A model generated the notes under the pieces. The model worked only from the letters and a program-made list of their open reading frames with translations. It searched no databases and was not told where the DNA came from. A stretch of DNA of 64,000 nucleotides from Streptomyces sp. SAJ15 (lineage in GTDB: Bacteria; Actinomycetota; Actinomycetes; Streptomycetales; Streptomycetaceae). The number at the start of each line of letters is the position of its first letter. Positions within the stretch are counted from its first letter, which is position 1. This document shows, piece by piece, positions 25,127-33,242 of this stretch. Made by a program: the position numbers and the translations under genes. Location of the stretch: assembly GCF_007595705.1 (NCBI RefSeq), contig NZ_NISY01000021.1:1-64000 (forward strand), in the 5' to 3' direction.

Positions 25127-25801
25127 CTACTCGCCGGCCTTGGCGCCCGGCTTCTTCGCGGCGGGCTTGCGGCCCGGGGCCGGCTTCTTGGCGGCGGGCT
25201 TGGCGGCCGCGGCGGCGGCCCGGGGCTGGGTGGAGCCGCCGGTGGCGCCCGCGGACCCGTTGGCCGCACCGCCCGCGGGGGCCGCGGCGGAGCCGGCGGT
25301 GGAGGTCCCGGAGCCTGCGGTGGACGCCCCGGAACCGGCGGTGGAGCCGGAGTCGGCCGGCGGCTGGGCGGGCCGGCTGGCGGCGCTCTCGGTCGCCTCC
25401 TCGGGCTCGCCGCGCCAGTTCCGCACGGTCTCCCGCCCGTGCTCGGCGACCTCCTCGTAGGTCTCCCGCGCCTTGACGACCAGCTCGACGGCGCGCCCCA
25501 CGCCCTGCAGGGCGAGGTCCTGCGCGGTGTCCCGGACCTTCTTCAGGTCGGTGTCGAGCGAGCCGAGCAGCTCGACGAGCTTCTCCTGGGCGTCCTTGGC
25601 CTGCTGCGTCACCAGCTCCTGCACGGCCTGCGGGTCGGTGTTCCGCACGGCGGCGATGCGCTCCGGGGCCTCGGCGCGGATCTTGTCGACGAGCGCCGGC
25701 ACCTCCTTGAGCTTCTGGGCGGCCAGGTCGGCCGTGCCCGCCATGAAGTAGAGGGGGGTGGGGTCGGTGAGGGACTTGCGCACGTCGTCGGTGATGGCCA
25801 T
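25127..25801 (-). CDS. Heparin-binding hemagglutinin (HBHA)-like coiled-coil protein
   Basis: 224 aa, ATG start, good GGAGGA site. Residues 1-125 form a charged amphipathic helix/coiled coil. After an Ala/Ser/Gly/Thr linker with SGTSTAGS-like repeats, the C-terminus is Lys/Ala/Pro-rich (AAKPAAKKPAPGRKPAAKKP), as in HBHA and histone-like tails. It could bind polyanions at the cell surface or interact with DNA or membranes. The gene sits between an XRE regulator and DUF2516, the same order as Rv0474-hbhA-Rv0476. Confidence 0.82.
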   Translation of the reverse strand: MAITDDVRKSLTDPTPLYFMAGTADLAAQKLKEVPALVDKIRAEAPERIAAVRNTDPQAVQELVTQQAKDAQEKLVELLGSLDTDLKKVRDTAQDLALQGVGRAVELVVKARETYEEVAEHGRETVRNWRGEPEEATESAASRPAQPPADSGSTAGSGASTAGSGTSTAGSAAAPAGGAANGSAGATGGSTQPRAAAAAAKPAAKKPAPGRKPAAKKPGAKAGE

Positions 25802-25835
25802 GGCGAATGGTCCTCCCGGATGGGTGGGTCGAGGG

Positions 25836-26261
25836 TCAGGCGTCGTCGGCGCGGACGCCGCCGTCGGTGGTGCTGGAGTCGTGGGTGTCGCCGGCTTCGG
25901 CGCCGCCGGTGGGCGCGTGTCCGTTCTCCTTGCGGAAGGACTCGTAGATCTGGAGCAGCACCTGCTTCTGCCGCTCGTTGATCGACGGATCGGCCAGGAT
26001 CACGCTTCTGACCTCCGCCTCCTCCCGATCCCGCTCGTCGAGGATGCCGGCCTGGACGTAGAGCGTCTCGGCGGATATCCGCAGCGCCTTGGCGAGCTGC
26101 TGAAGGATCTCGGCGCTCGGCTTGCGCAACCCGCGCTCGATCTGGCTGAGGTACGGGTTCGACACCCCCGCGGCATCGGCGAGCTGGCGCAGCGAGAGCT
26201 GGGCGGTGCGCCGCTGCTCGCGCAGGAAGTCGCCCAGGTTGCCGACGTTCAGTGATGCCAT
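25836..26261 (-). CDS. XRE-family transcriptional regulator (Rv0474-like)
   Basis: 141 aa from ATG 26261. N-terminal HTH_3 domain (about 8-66; QLSLRQLADAAGVSNPYLSQIERG) and an acidic C-terminal tail with a conserved ILADPSINERQKQVLLQIYESF helix. Upstream of the HBHA-like gene by 34 nt in the same direction. A 20-bp palindrome 30-50 bp upstream of the start is a likely own operator. Family member Rv0474 is a copper-responsive regulator in M. tuberculosis as recalled; ligand here is not shown. Confidence 0.87.
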   Translation of the reverse strand: MASLNVGNLGDFLREQRRTAQLSLRQLADAAGVSNPYLSQIERGLRKPSAEILQQLAKALRISAETLYVQAGILDERDREEAEVRSVILADPSINERQKQVLLQIYESFRKENGHAPTGGAEAGDTHDSSTTDGGVRADDA

Positions 26262-26291
26262 GGCTCCGATGGTGCCGCGCCCTGCTAACTT

Positions 26292-26311
26292 TTGCAAGCG
26301 AATGCTTGCAA
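26292..26311. promoter_or_regulatory. Perfect palindrome, probable XRE operator
   Basis: TTGCAAGC-GAAT-GCTTGCAA, a perfect 8-bp inverted repeat 31-50 bp upstream of the XRE regulator ATG. Unusually AT-rich for this genome, and placed where a self-repressor would block its promoter. Confidence 0.72.
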
Positions 26312-26548
26312 GAGTGCTATGTGTCGCCGGCCCGGGAAAAAAAGATCTTGTGTCGGGGCGACGGCGGCGTTAGCGTCGTGCTCATGACTGCCGGGTCGGC
26401 CATGGGCCGTGAGCGAGTGAGGTACCCGGCCTCCGCTTGAGGCCGGCGTGGGCGAGGGGCCCACCGTTTCGTTTGGCGCTTTCAGTTCTCTGCTCTGAGC
26501 ACTTCCCCTCAACGGGTCACGCCATGTGGCGGACCAGGAAAGCAGCGC

Positions 26549-27379
26549 ATGCCAAACGATTTCAATCAGCAGGTCATCGAGGAGTTCCGCGCCAACGGCG
26601 GGCGGGTGCGAGGCCCCTTCGAGGGGGCGCGCCTGCTGCTGTTGACCACCACCGGGGCGCGGTCGGGAGCCCGGCACACCACGCCGGTGGGCTTCCTCCC
26701 CGATGTGGAGCGGGTGTTGGTGATCGCATCCGCGGGGGGCGCGCCGAAGCACCCGGCCTGGTTCCACAACCTCGTCGCCCAGCCCCGGGTGACCGTCGAG
26801 GACGGGCTGTTCACCTATGACGCGCGGGCCGTCGTGCTCCAGGGCGCGGAGCGGGACGAGGCGTTCGCGCGGGCGGTGGAGTCGGACCCCGGATGGGCCG
26901 AGTACCAGGCGAAGACGGAGCGCGTGATACCGGTGGTGGCGCTGGAGCCGATCCCGGACGGCCCGCCGAAGCCGACGGCGACGTCCATGGGGGCGGTGCT
27001 CCAGCAGGCGCACGACGGCATACGCCGCGAACTGGCGCTGGTGCGCGCGGAGATCGCCGCGTCCGGGCCGGGGCTCGGCGCCCAGCTGCGCGTCAACTGC
27101 CTGACGCTCTGCCAGGGACTGCACAACCACCACGCCGGCGAGGACGCCGGGATGTTCCCGTTCCTGGCCGGGCGCCACCCGGAGCTCGCGCCGGTGCTGG
27201 AGCGGTTGCGCGAGGAGCATGTGAAGATCGCGGCCGCCCTGGAGGGGCTGCGCGAGGCGGTCTCCGCGCGGGGGGTGGAGCCGGCGCTGGTGCTGGCCGA
27301 GGTGGAGCGGCTCGCGGACGAGCTCGAAGGCCATCTGCGGTATGAGGAGCAGGAGTTGATCCCGCTCCTCGACGCGTGA
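26549..27379 (+). CDS. Fusion of Ddn-type F420 reductase domain with hemerythrin domain
   Basis: 276 aa. Residues 1-140 match the nitroreductase/deazaflavin-dependent (Ddn, DUF385) family: LLLLTTTGARSGARHTTPVG, then HPAWFHNLVAQPRVTVE. Residues 150-276 form a four-helix hemerythrin domain with HNHHAGEDAGMFP, EEHVKI and HLRYEEQELIP, giving His/Glu ligands for a di-iron site. F420H2-dependent quinone or nitro reduction coupled to an oxygen- or NO-sensing/reacting di-iron domain is inferred. ATG start; monocistronic and convergent with a serine hydrolase. Confidence 0.88.
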   Translation: MPNDFNQQVIEEFRANGGRVRGPFEGARLLLLTTTGARSGARHTTPVGFLPDVERVLVIASAGGAPKHPAWFHNLVAQPRVTVEDGLFTYDARAVVLQGAERDEAFARAVESDPGWAEYQAKTERVIPVVALEPIPDGPPKPTATSMGAVLQQAHDGIRRELALVRAEIAASGPGLGAQLRVNCLTLCQGLHNHHAGEDAGMFPFLAGRHPELAPVLERLREEHVKIAAALEGLREAVSARGVEPALVLAEVERLADELEGHLRYEEQELIPLLDA

Positions 27380-27385
27380 ACTCGG

Positions 27386-27435
27386 GCGCCGCGGAGCGGG
27401 TACGCCCGGGGAAGGGCGTACCCGCTCCGCGGCGC
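27386..27435. terminator. Strong bidirectional hairpin
   Basis: Perfect 22-bp stem (27386-27407 with 27414-27435), 6-nt loop, between convergent genes. Confidence 0.92.
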
Positions 27436-27442
27436 GGGAGTG

Positions 27443-28387
27443 TCAGCCGGCGACGGGCGGGATGACCGCCTTCGGCGTGTGGGTCGGGACGAGGGTGACC
27501 TTCTTGGCGCCCGGGTTGAGGTCCCTGTGGATCACGCGGGAGACGGCCTGGATGGTGTTGATGCCGTCGGTGTCGGTGCGGACGTCGTGCGTGAGGACCG
27601 TCATCGTGTAGGTGCGGCCGCCGCCGGTGAAGGCGCCCAGGCTGTGCACCCGCCAGCCGTGCGTCTTCCGCGGCAGCCAGCCGTTCTTGACGTGGACCTT
27701 CACGGTGCTCGGGGCGCCGGCCGGGGTGCCCCAGCGCTGGTCGGCGACGACCTTGTTCATCAGCTTGAGGATGTAGGCGCGCGCGCTGTCGCTGAGGACC
27801 TTGTTCTTGGTGGTGATCAGGGACAGCAGCTTCTGCTCGTCCCGCACGTTGATCTGGGTCAGGCCCCAGTACCGGTCCGGCCGGTCGGGGTCGAGGGTGG
27901 TCCTGGTCATCCCGGCGGCCTTGAGGAAGCCCTTGACCTTGGAGGTCCCGAGCTGCCTCCACAGCGCGGTGGTGGAGTCGTTGTCCGAGCGCGTGATCAT
28001 CGCGGTGGCGAGCCGGGACTCGCGCTCGGTGAGCTTCCGGTTGCTCTTCTTGGCGTCCCACAGCAGCGTCGCCAGGACGGTGACCTTCACGGTGCTCGCC
28101 GAGTCGTACCGCTGGTCCCCGCGCAGCGTGCAGACGGTCTTGGTCGCCGGGTCGTTGAGCCCGACGGCCACCGTGCCGGGGCGGCCGCGCAGCGCCGCGG
28201 TGATGTCCTTGGTGAGCTTGTCCGCGAGGCCCGCCTTGGCCGAGGTGCAGACGACCTTGGGAGCGGCAGCGGCGGCCGGTGCGGCGTGGGCGGTCCCGGC
28301 GGCCAGCGCCGTCGGGACGAGCACCCCGGCGGCCACGACCGCGGAGAGTGCCCCGCGGGCGCGCCGAGATATCCCGTTCTGCGACAT
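27443..28387 (-). CDS. Secreted class A beta-lactamase-like serine hydrolase
   Basis: 314 aa from ATG 28387 (GGGGGA upstream); the ORF is open further upstream without coding character. Signal peptide ends near AHAAPA (about 37). Active-site Ser98-T-V-Lys101, SDN at 134-136 and a KNG-like strand (VKNGW) in place of KTG. Recalled as a common secreted serine hydrolase family in Streptomyces; may be a DD-peptidase relative rather than a resistance enzyme, since the Glu166 region of true class A enzymes is not evident. Confidence 0.85.
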   Translation of the reverse strand: MSQNGISRRARGALSAVVAAGVLVPTALAAGTAHAAPAAAAAPKVVCTSAKAGLADKLTKDITAALRGRPGTVAVGLNDPATKTVCTLRGDQRYDSASTVKVTVLATLLWDAKKSNRKLTERESRLATAMITRSDNDSTTALWRQLGTSKVKGFLKAAGMTRTTLDPDRPDRYWGLTQINVRDEQKLLSLITTKNKVLSDSARAYILKLMNKVVADQRWGTPAGAPSTVKVHVKNGWLPRKTHGWRVHSLGAFTGGGRTYTMTVLTHDVRTDTDGINTIQAVSRVIHRDLNPGAKKVTLVPTHTPKAVIPPVAG

Positions 28388-28631
28388 GAGAGGGTCCCCC
28401 GTTGCGACTAGATGATGATCTTTGTGCTTCGACTCACTAGATGCGTCGGCAACGGAAAACGGTTGTGCGGAGAATGTTGAGGTCTGGCAACGATGCTGGC
28501 CGGAATGGGGTGTCGGGGCACGGGGCGCGCCTGCCACCCTGATGGCAGTGACGGTCCTGATGCTCCGCTCAGATCTGTGGCCGCCAGTAGGGTGAGCCCA
28601 GAGCGGTACGACGCGAGACGGGGGCAACGCC

Positions 28632-29447
28632 GTGCAGAACGACGGGATTTCACCCGGCGCCACGAAGACGCGCGAGACGCCGGCGGGGCAGCCGAGGGGG
28701 GCCCGGGCCCGGCGGGCCGGGGCGGGTGCGGTGACCGGCGCCACCCGCACGGACCGCCGGCGCGCGCGGACGCGCGGCGCGCTGATCGGCGCGGCCCGCG
28801 CGATCCTCTCCGACCAGGGCCCCGCCGACGTCAGCATCCAGCAGATCACCGACCGCGCCGATGTCGGCTTCGGCTCCTTCTACAACCACTTCACCAGCAA
28901 GGCCGAGCTGTTCGAGGCGGCCGTCGCGGACACGCTGGAGGAGTACGCCACGCTGCTGGAGGAGCGCACCGCCCGGCTCGACGACCCCGCCGAGTCCTTC
29001 GCGGTGGGCGTCCGACTGACCGGCCGGCTCGCCGAGACCCACCCCGAGGTCGCCCGCATCCTGCTCCGCACGGGCATGAACTGCCTGCACGAGGAGTGCG
29101 GTCTGACCACGCGCGCGACGCGCGACATCGAGCTGGCGGTGGCCGCCGGGAGCTTCCGCGTGGCCAACTCCCAGGTGGCGCTGGCGGGTGTCGCCGGGGC
29201 GCTGCTGGGGCTGGTCGAGCTGACCCTCTCCCGCCCGGACGGCGCCGGCCCGGAGGTGTGCGAGGAGATGGCGGAGCTGATGCTGCGCATGCTGGGCATG
29301 GCCCCGGACGACGCCCATGAGGTCGCGCGGCGACCGCTGCCGGGGGAGCACCCCGTGACCGCGGGGACGGCGACCGCCGCGCCGCGACCTCGCGCCGGGA
29401 CGGAGGCCGTCGGTTTCCGGCCGGACGCCGGGGCGCCGCCCGGGTGA
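28632..29447 (+). CDS. TetR-family transcriptional regulator
   Basis: 271 aa, GTG start. A 40-residue basic, disordered N-terminus precedes the TetR HTH (about 48-95; VSIQQITDRADVGFGSFYNHFTSKAELFEAAV) and a helical ligand domain to about 225. The C-terminal 45 residues are Pro/Ala-rich. It faces away from the serine hydrolase gene, with a 244-bp shared upstream region, so regulation of that gene is possible. Confidence 0.88.
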   Translation: MQNDGISPGATKTRETPAGQPRGARARRAGAGAVTGATRTDRRRARTRGALIGAARAILSDQGPADVSIQQITDRADVGFGSFYNHFTSKAELFEAAVADTLEEYATLLEERTARLDDPAESFAVGVRLTGRLAETHPEVARILLRTGMNCLHEECGLTTRATRDIELAVAAGSFRVANSQVALAGVAGALLGLVELTLSRPDGAGPEVCEEMAELMLRMLGMAPDDAHEVARRPLPGEHPVTAGTATAAPRPRAGTEAVGFRPDAGAPPG

Positions 29448-29593
29448 GGGGTGCGCGGCCCCCCGCCGTACGGGGTGCGGGAGCCGAACGGGCGGGCCGG
29501 CGACGGCGGTGCGCCCAGCGGCCGGGAGAGCCGCCCCTCGGGCCCCGGGGCCGCTCCCGCCCGGGCGCCGTGGCCTCGTGGCGCCCGGACGCC

Positions 29594-29705
29594 GCGGTGT
29601 CGTACCCCACAGGCGTCGCGGGGCGGTGCCGCCCAGCGGTCGCGGTGTCGTCCCTCTCAGCCGTCGCGGCGTCGTACCCCTCAGATGGCGCGGTGCCATG
29701 CCCTC
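29594..29705. repeat. Imperfect GCGGTGTCGTACCCC-type repeats
   Basis: Five related units starting at 29594, 29623, 29642, 29666 and 29690 with spacing near 24 bp (range 19-29). They run into the stop codon of the FMN reductase gene. No function seen. Confidence 0.55.
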
Positions 29706-30315
29706 AGGCGGCGTACGGCCGCACCGCGCGGGCGTCCTTCAGGGCCCGCGCCCACCAGGTGAGCTGGTCGAGCAGGCTCTTGGCGGCGCCGTCGGGGCCC
29801 GTCGGGTCCTTGGGGCGGCCGTCCTCGTCGAAGCGCGCCCAGGCCTGGTGGAAGCTGACGGTCTCCCGGATGGTGACCGCGTGCAGTTCGGAGAAGACCG
29901 GGCGCAGATGCTCGACCGCGCGCAGGCCGCCGGAGAGCCCGCCGTAGGAGACGAAGGCCACGGGCTTGGCGTGCCACTCGGTGGAGTGCCAGTCGAGCGC
30001 GTTCTTCAGGGAGGCGGGGTAGCTGTGGTTGTACTCCGGGGTGACCACGACGAACGCGTCGGCGGCGGCCAGCCGCGGGGTCACCTCGGCCAGCGCGGCG
30101 GCCGCCTCCGCGTCCGGCTGGTGGCTGAGCTCGGACGGCAGCGGTGTCCTGGCCAGGTCGATCACATCGACCTCCAGTCCGCCGTGGGCGCGGGCGCGCT
30201 CGGTGAACCAGTCGGCGACGACCGGGCCGAAGCGGCCGTCGCGGGTGGAACCGACGATGACGGCGACGCGGAGCGGAGCGGCGGGGGTTGCGGAAACGTT
30301 CTTCGTGGTGTCCAT
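29704..30315 (-). CDS. NAD(P)H-dependent FMN reductase
   Basis: 203 aa. Flavodoxin-like FMN_red family: GSTRDGRFGP near residue 22 binds FMN phosphate and PEYNHSYPASLKNALDW near 93-109 is the family signature. Likely quinone or flavin reduction in redox defence. Divergent from soxR with 52 bp between; the promoter has MerR-type architecture overlapping a SoxR-like dyad, and the predicted start of transcription is the ATG itself. Confidence 0.92.
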   Translation of the reverse strand: MDTTKNVSATPAAPLRVAVIVGSTRDGRFGPVVADWFTERARAHGGLEVDVIDLARTPLPSELSHQPDAEAAAALAEVTPRLAAADAFVVVTPEYNHSYPASLKNALDWHSTEWHAKPVAFVSYGGLSGGLRAVEHLRPVFSELHAVTIRETVSFHQAWARFDEDGRPKDPTGPDGAAKSLLDQLTWWARALKDARAVRPYAA

Positions 30316-30321
30316 GCGTCG

Positions 30322-30352
30322 AGAATCCGACTTAAACCAAGGTTGAAGTCAA
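30322..30352 (-). promoter_or_regulatory. SoxR-type promoter with 19-bp spacer
   Basis: On the minus strand TTGACT (30352-30347), 19 bp, then GATTCT (30327-30322). The spacer holds the dyad GACTT-a-AACC-aa-GGTT-g-AAGTC (30329-30350). Over-long spacing with a central dyad is the hallmark of MerR-family activated promoters. Transcription would start about 7 nt after the -10, at the ATG (30315), so the reductase mRNA is predicted leaderless. Confidence 0.82.
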
Positions 30353-30367
30353 GCTAGTCTCGGGATC

Positions 30368-30823
30368 ATGTCCCAACTTTCCTGGAAGACCCACGAACTC
30401 ACCGTCGGAGAGCTGTCCCAGCGCAGTGGGGTGCCCGCCTCCGCACTGCGCTTCTACGAGCGGGAGGGCCTCATCCACAGCCGCCGGACCAGCGGCAACC
30501 AGCGCCGCTACACCCGTGACACGCTGCGCCGGGTGGCGTTCGTGCGCGCGTCGCAGCGGGTGGGCATGCCGCTGGCGCAGATCCGCGACGTCCTCTCGAT
30601 GTTCCCCGACGACCATGTGCTGACCAAGGACGACTGGGCGCAGATCTCCCGCTGCTGGAGCAAGGATCTCAACGAGCGGATCGAGCAGTTGGAGAACCTG
30701 CGCGACCATCTGACGGACTGCATCGGCTGCGGCTGCCTCTCCATCGCCAAGTGCGCGCTGGCCAACCCCTACGACCGGTTCGCCGAACAGGGCGCCGGGC
30801 CACACCGGTTGCTCAAGAACTGA
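30368..30823 (+). CDS. soxR: Redox-sensing regulator SoxR
   Basis: 151 aa. MerR HTH (about 10-78; LTVGELSQRSGVPASALRFYEREGL), dimer helix, and the [2Fe-2S] cluster motif Cys118-x2-Cys121-x-Cys123-x5-Cys129. In Streptomyces SoxR senses redox-active compounds such as actinorhodin and directly activates reductase, oxygenase and efflux genes; no soxS is needed. The ATG is close to the divergent promoter and no clear ribosome binding site is seen. Confidence 0.96.
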   Translation: MSQLSWKTHELTVGELSQRSGVPASALRFYEREGLIHSRRTSGNQRRYTRDTLRRVAFVRASQRVGMPLAQIRDVLSMFPDDHVLTKDDWAQISRCWSKDLNERIEQLENLRDHLTDCIGCGCLSIAKCALANPYDRFAEQGAGPHRLLKN

Positions 30824-30868
30824 CCCTGGCGGGGGCGCGGGCGTGCGGCGGCTCGGGCGTGCGGCGGT

Positions 30869-32116
30869 TCAGAAGACGTCCGGGCACCACGGCCGGCGTG
30901 GGGTGCGCAGCAGCAGGTCGGCCCGCGCGGCCGCGCCGGTCCGCTCCTCGGCCACCCGGCCCAGCGCCGCCAGCCGCACCGCCGACTCGTCGCCCAGCCA
31001 CAGCGTGCCCAGGTCGGCGATGTCCAGGGCGAGATCGGCGGACCGGGTGGTGGGCGCGCAGCTCGCTCCGTCCGGGCCCGCCTCCAGCAGATAGCGGCCG
31101 CCGGCCAGCCCCGCCCGGTCGGTCAGCTCCAGCACCAGCGTGTCCGCGCATCCGTAGCCGCGGGCCTCCAGCAGGCGGGGCACGTCCAGCGGCCGCAGCC
31201 ACAGGAAGTCCGCGTGCGCGACCACCGTGGCCGCCCGCGGGTCCGGCAGCAGCAGCGGCAGCAGGTCGTCGGGGGCGCGCAGCCCGGTCCTGACCCGGGT
31301 GACCCAGTCGACCGACATCACGTAGTGCCACAGCGCGCGCTCGGCGGCCGGGGAGGCGGCGAGCAACTGCACCACGGTGGCGGTGTCGTGCGGGCGCTTC
31401 GCCTCCCAGCGGTCGTCGGAGACGTACGCCACCAGCCCGTCGACCGAGCCCTCGGGGGAGCGGTAGACGGCGTAGAACGGCTCCTTCCAGCCGTTGTCGG
31501 GGTAGCCGAGCTCGCCGGTCTGGATCAGCCACCAGCGCTCCGACCGCTCGATGAAGCCGGGCCGGGTGGCGCGCAGCCGGTCGTGCAGGGCGGGGCCCAG
31601 GGTGCGCACCGTCGCGGCGTCGACCAGGTCGATCCGGGCGCCGTCGACGGGGCCGGAGTGCCGCGGGTCCAGGCCGGAGCGGGCCACGTCGATCTCCCAC
31701 TCGGTGACCCAGGCGGCCGGGCCGAAGCCGAACCGCCCGTAGATCGGGTACTCCGCGGCGATCAGCGACGCGGCGGCGTCCCCGCGCTCCCGGGCCGCCC
31801 GCAGCTCGCGCTCCATCATCCGGCCGAGCAGGCCCCGGCGACGGTGGGTGGGCGAGACCGTGACATTGCTGATGCCGCTGGTCGGCACGGCCGCCCCGCC
31901 GACCGCGGTCAGCTCCAGGGCGAAGCTGCGGAACGTGGCCACGCAGCGGTCGGCCTCGCTGTCGAACGCCCCCTGCGTCCGGTCGAGATCGATGCCCGTG
32001 CGCCGGAACTCCAGCTCCTCCTTGGTGACCTTGGGCGGTTGGAGGAAGCCGATGTGCAGCGCGCGAATCCAGTCGGCGAGATCGGAGTCGCCGACCGTCC
32101 GTATGTCGAGGCCCAT
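30869..32116 (-). CDS. Eis-like GNAT N-acetyltransferase
   Basis: 415 aa, the length of Eis (enhanced intracellular survival) proteins: tandem GNAT domains plus an SCP2-like C-terminal domain. The first GNAT domain has the acetyl-CoA loop VSPTHRRRGLLGRMM (about 88-102) and SEYPIYGRFGFG-like EYPIYGRFGFGPA. The protein ends in Phe, whose carboxylate is catalytic in Eis. Acetylates amines, possibly aminoglycosides or other small molecules or peptides; substrate is not predictable. Confidence 0.92.
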   Translation of the reverse strand: MGLDIRTVGDSDLADWIRALHIGFLQPPKVTKEELEFRRTGIDLDRTQGAFDSEADRCVATFRSFALELTAVGGAAVPTSGISNVTVSPTHRRRGLLGRMMERELRAARERGDAAASLIAAEYPIYGRFGFGPAAWVTEWEIDVARSGLDPRHSGPVDGARIDLVDAATVRTLGPALHDRLRATRPGFIERSERWWLIQTGELGYPDNGWKEPFYAVYRSPEGSVDGLVAYVSDDRWEAKRPHDTATVVQLLAASPAAERALWHYVMSVDWVTRVRTGLRAPDDLLPLLLPDPRAATVVAHADFLWLRPLDVPRLLEARGYGCADTLVLELTDRAGLAGGRYLLEAGPDGASCAPTTRSADLALDIADLGTLWLGDESAVRLAALGRVAEERTGAAARADLLLRTPRRPWCPDVF

Positions 32117-32172
32117 GTCCTCAACGCTAGGTGCCGTCGGGCCCTGCCCGCATGTGGTTTTGGCGGCCGCCG

Positions 32173-33138
32173 TCAGAACGCCGCGCGGATCTCGCCCACG
32201 CGTTCGCCGCCGCCCAGCAGCGGGGCGTCGCCGATGCGGGCGAGGACCGGGGAGGAGACGCCGAGGTGGGCCAGGGCGCGGGCCAGGACGGGGCCCAGGG
32301 CGCGGGTGGCGCCGTCGTCGACCTTGAACGCGAGGGCCCGGCCGTCGGGGAGGGCCACGGCCTGGACCGCCTCGGCGCCCATCTTGGCGAGGGTGCCGGG
32401 GAGCTCGCGCATCAGCCAGGTGTCGGGGCGGCGGGTGCCGGCGACGTACTCGGGGTGCGCCCGCATCGCGTCGGCCACCCGACGCTCGGGGGTGCCCGGG
32501 TCGGCGAGCACGAAGGAGCGGAAGGCGCGGGCCAGCCCGGTGAGGCTCAGCGCCATCAGCGGGGCGCCGCAGCCGTCGGTGCCCACATGGGTCACCCGCT
32601 CGCCGCCGGCCGCCTCCACGACCTCCCGGGTCAGCTGCTGCAGCGGGTGGGCGGGGTCGAGGTAGCTCTGTCGCGGCCAGCCGGCCACGGCGCAGGCGGC
32701 GAGCATGGCCGCGTGCTTGCCGGAGCAGTTCATGGTCAGCGGGTCCCGGACCCGGCCCGCCGCCAGGTAGCTCTCCGCCTCGACCGGGTCCAGCGGCAGG
32801 TCGGGCGGGGTCTGCAGGGCGGTGGCGGGGAGCTCGAACTCGGCCAGCATCTTCTCCACCAGCGCCAGGTGGAACGGTTCTCCGGAGTGGCTCCCGGCGG
32901 CCAGCGCCAGCCGCTCCCCGGACAGCTCCAGACCGGCCCGCAGCACCGCGGCCGCCTGCATCGGCTTGTTGGCGGAGCGCGGGAAGACCGGCGCGTCCGG
33001 GTCGCCCAGCGCCAGCTCGACGCCGCCGTCGGCCGCCAGCACCACCAGCGACCCGCGGTGGTGGCCCTCGACGAAGCCGGAGCGTACGACCTCGGCGAGG
33101 ACCGGGCGTATGGCGGTGGCGGTGCTGGAGGAGGTCAT
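32173..33138 (-). CDS. Rhizobial-type (class 3) L-asparaginase
   Basis: 321 aa. Asparaginase_II family (Rhizobium etli type, unrelated to E. coli AnsA/B) with FPRSANKPMQ (Ser-x-x-Lys pair), SHSGEPFH and MNCSGKHAAML including the conserved Cys and Lys. Hydrolyses L-asparagine to aspartate and ammonia. Start is the ATG at 33138, within an in-frame multi-Thr/Ser N-terminus. Confidence 0.9.
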   Translation of the reverse strand: MTSSSTATAIRPVLAEVVRSGFVEGHHRGSLVVLAADGGVELALGDPDAPVFPRSANKPMQAAAVLRAGLELSGERLALAAGSHSGEPFHLALVEKMLAEFELPATALQTPPDLPLDPVEAESYLAAGRVRDPLTMNCSGKHAAMLAACAVAGWPRQSYLDPAHPLQQLTREVVEAAGGERVTHVGTDGCGAPLMALSLTGLARAFRSFVLADPGTPERRVADAMRAHPEYVAGTRRPDTWLMRELPGTLAKMGAEAVQAVALPDGRALAFKVDDGATRALGPVLARALAHLGVSSPVLARIGDAPLLGGGERVGEIRAAF

Positions 33139-33242
33139 CGTCGGCCTTCCGGGGGTGGTGCGCGACCTGCCCCCGGGGCCGCCGAGCGGAGCGGGAGACC
33201 CCGCCCTCCGTACGGAGCCGCGCGCCGCGCGGGGCCGACGGG

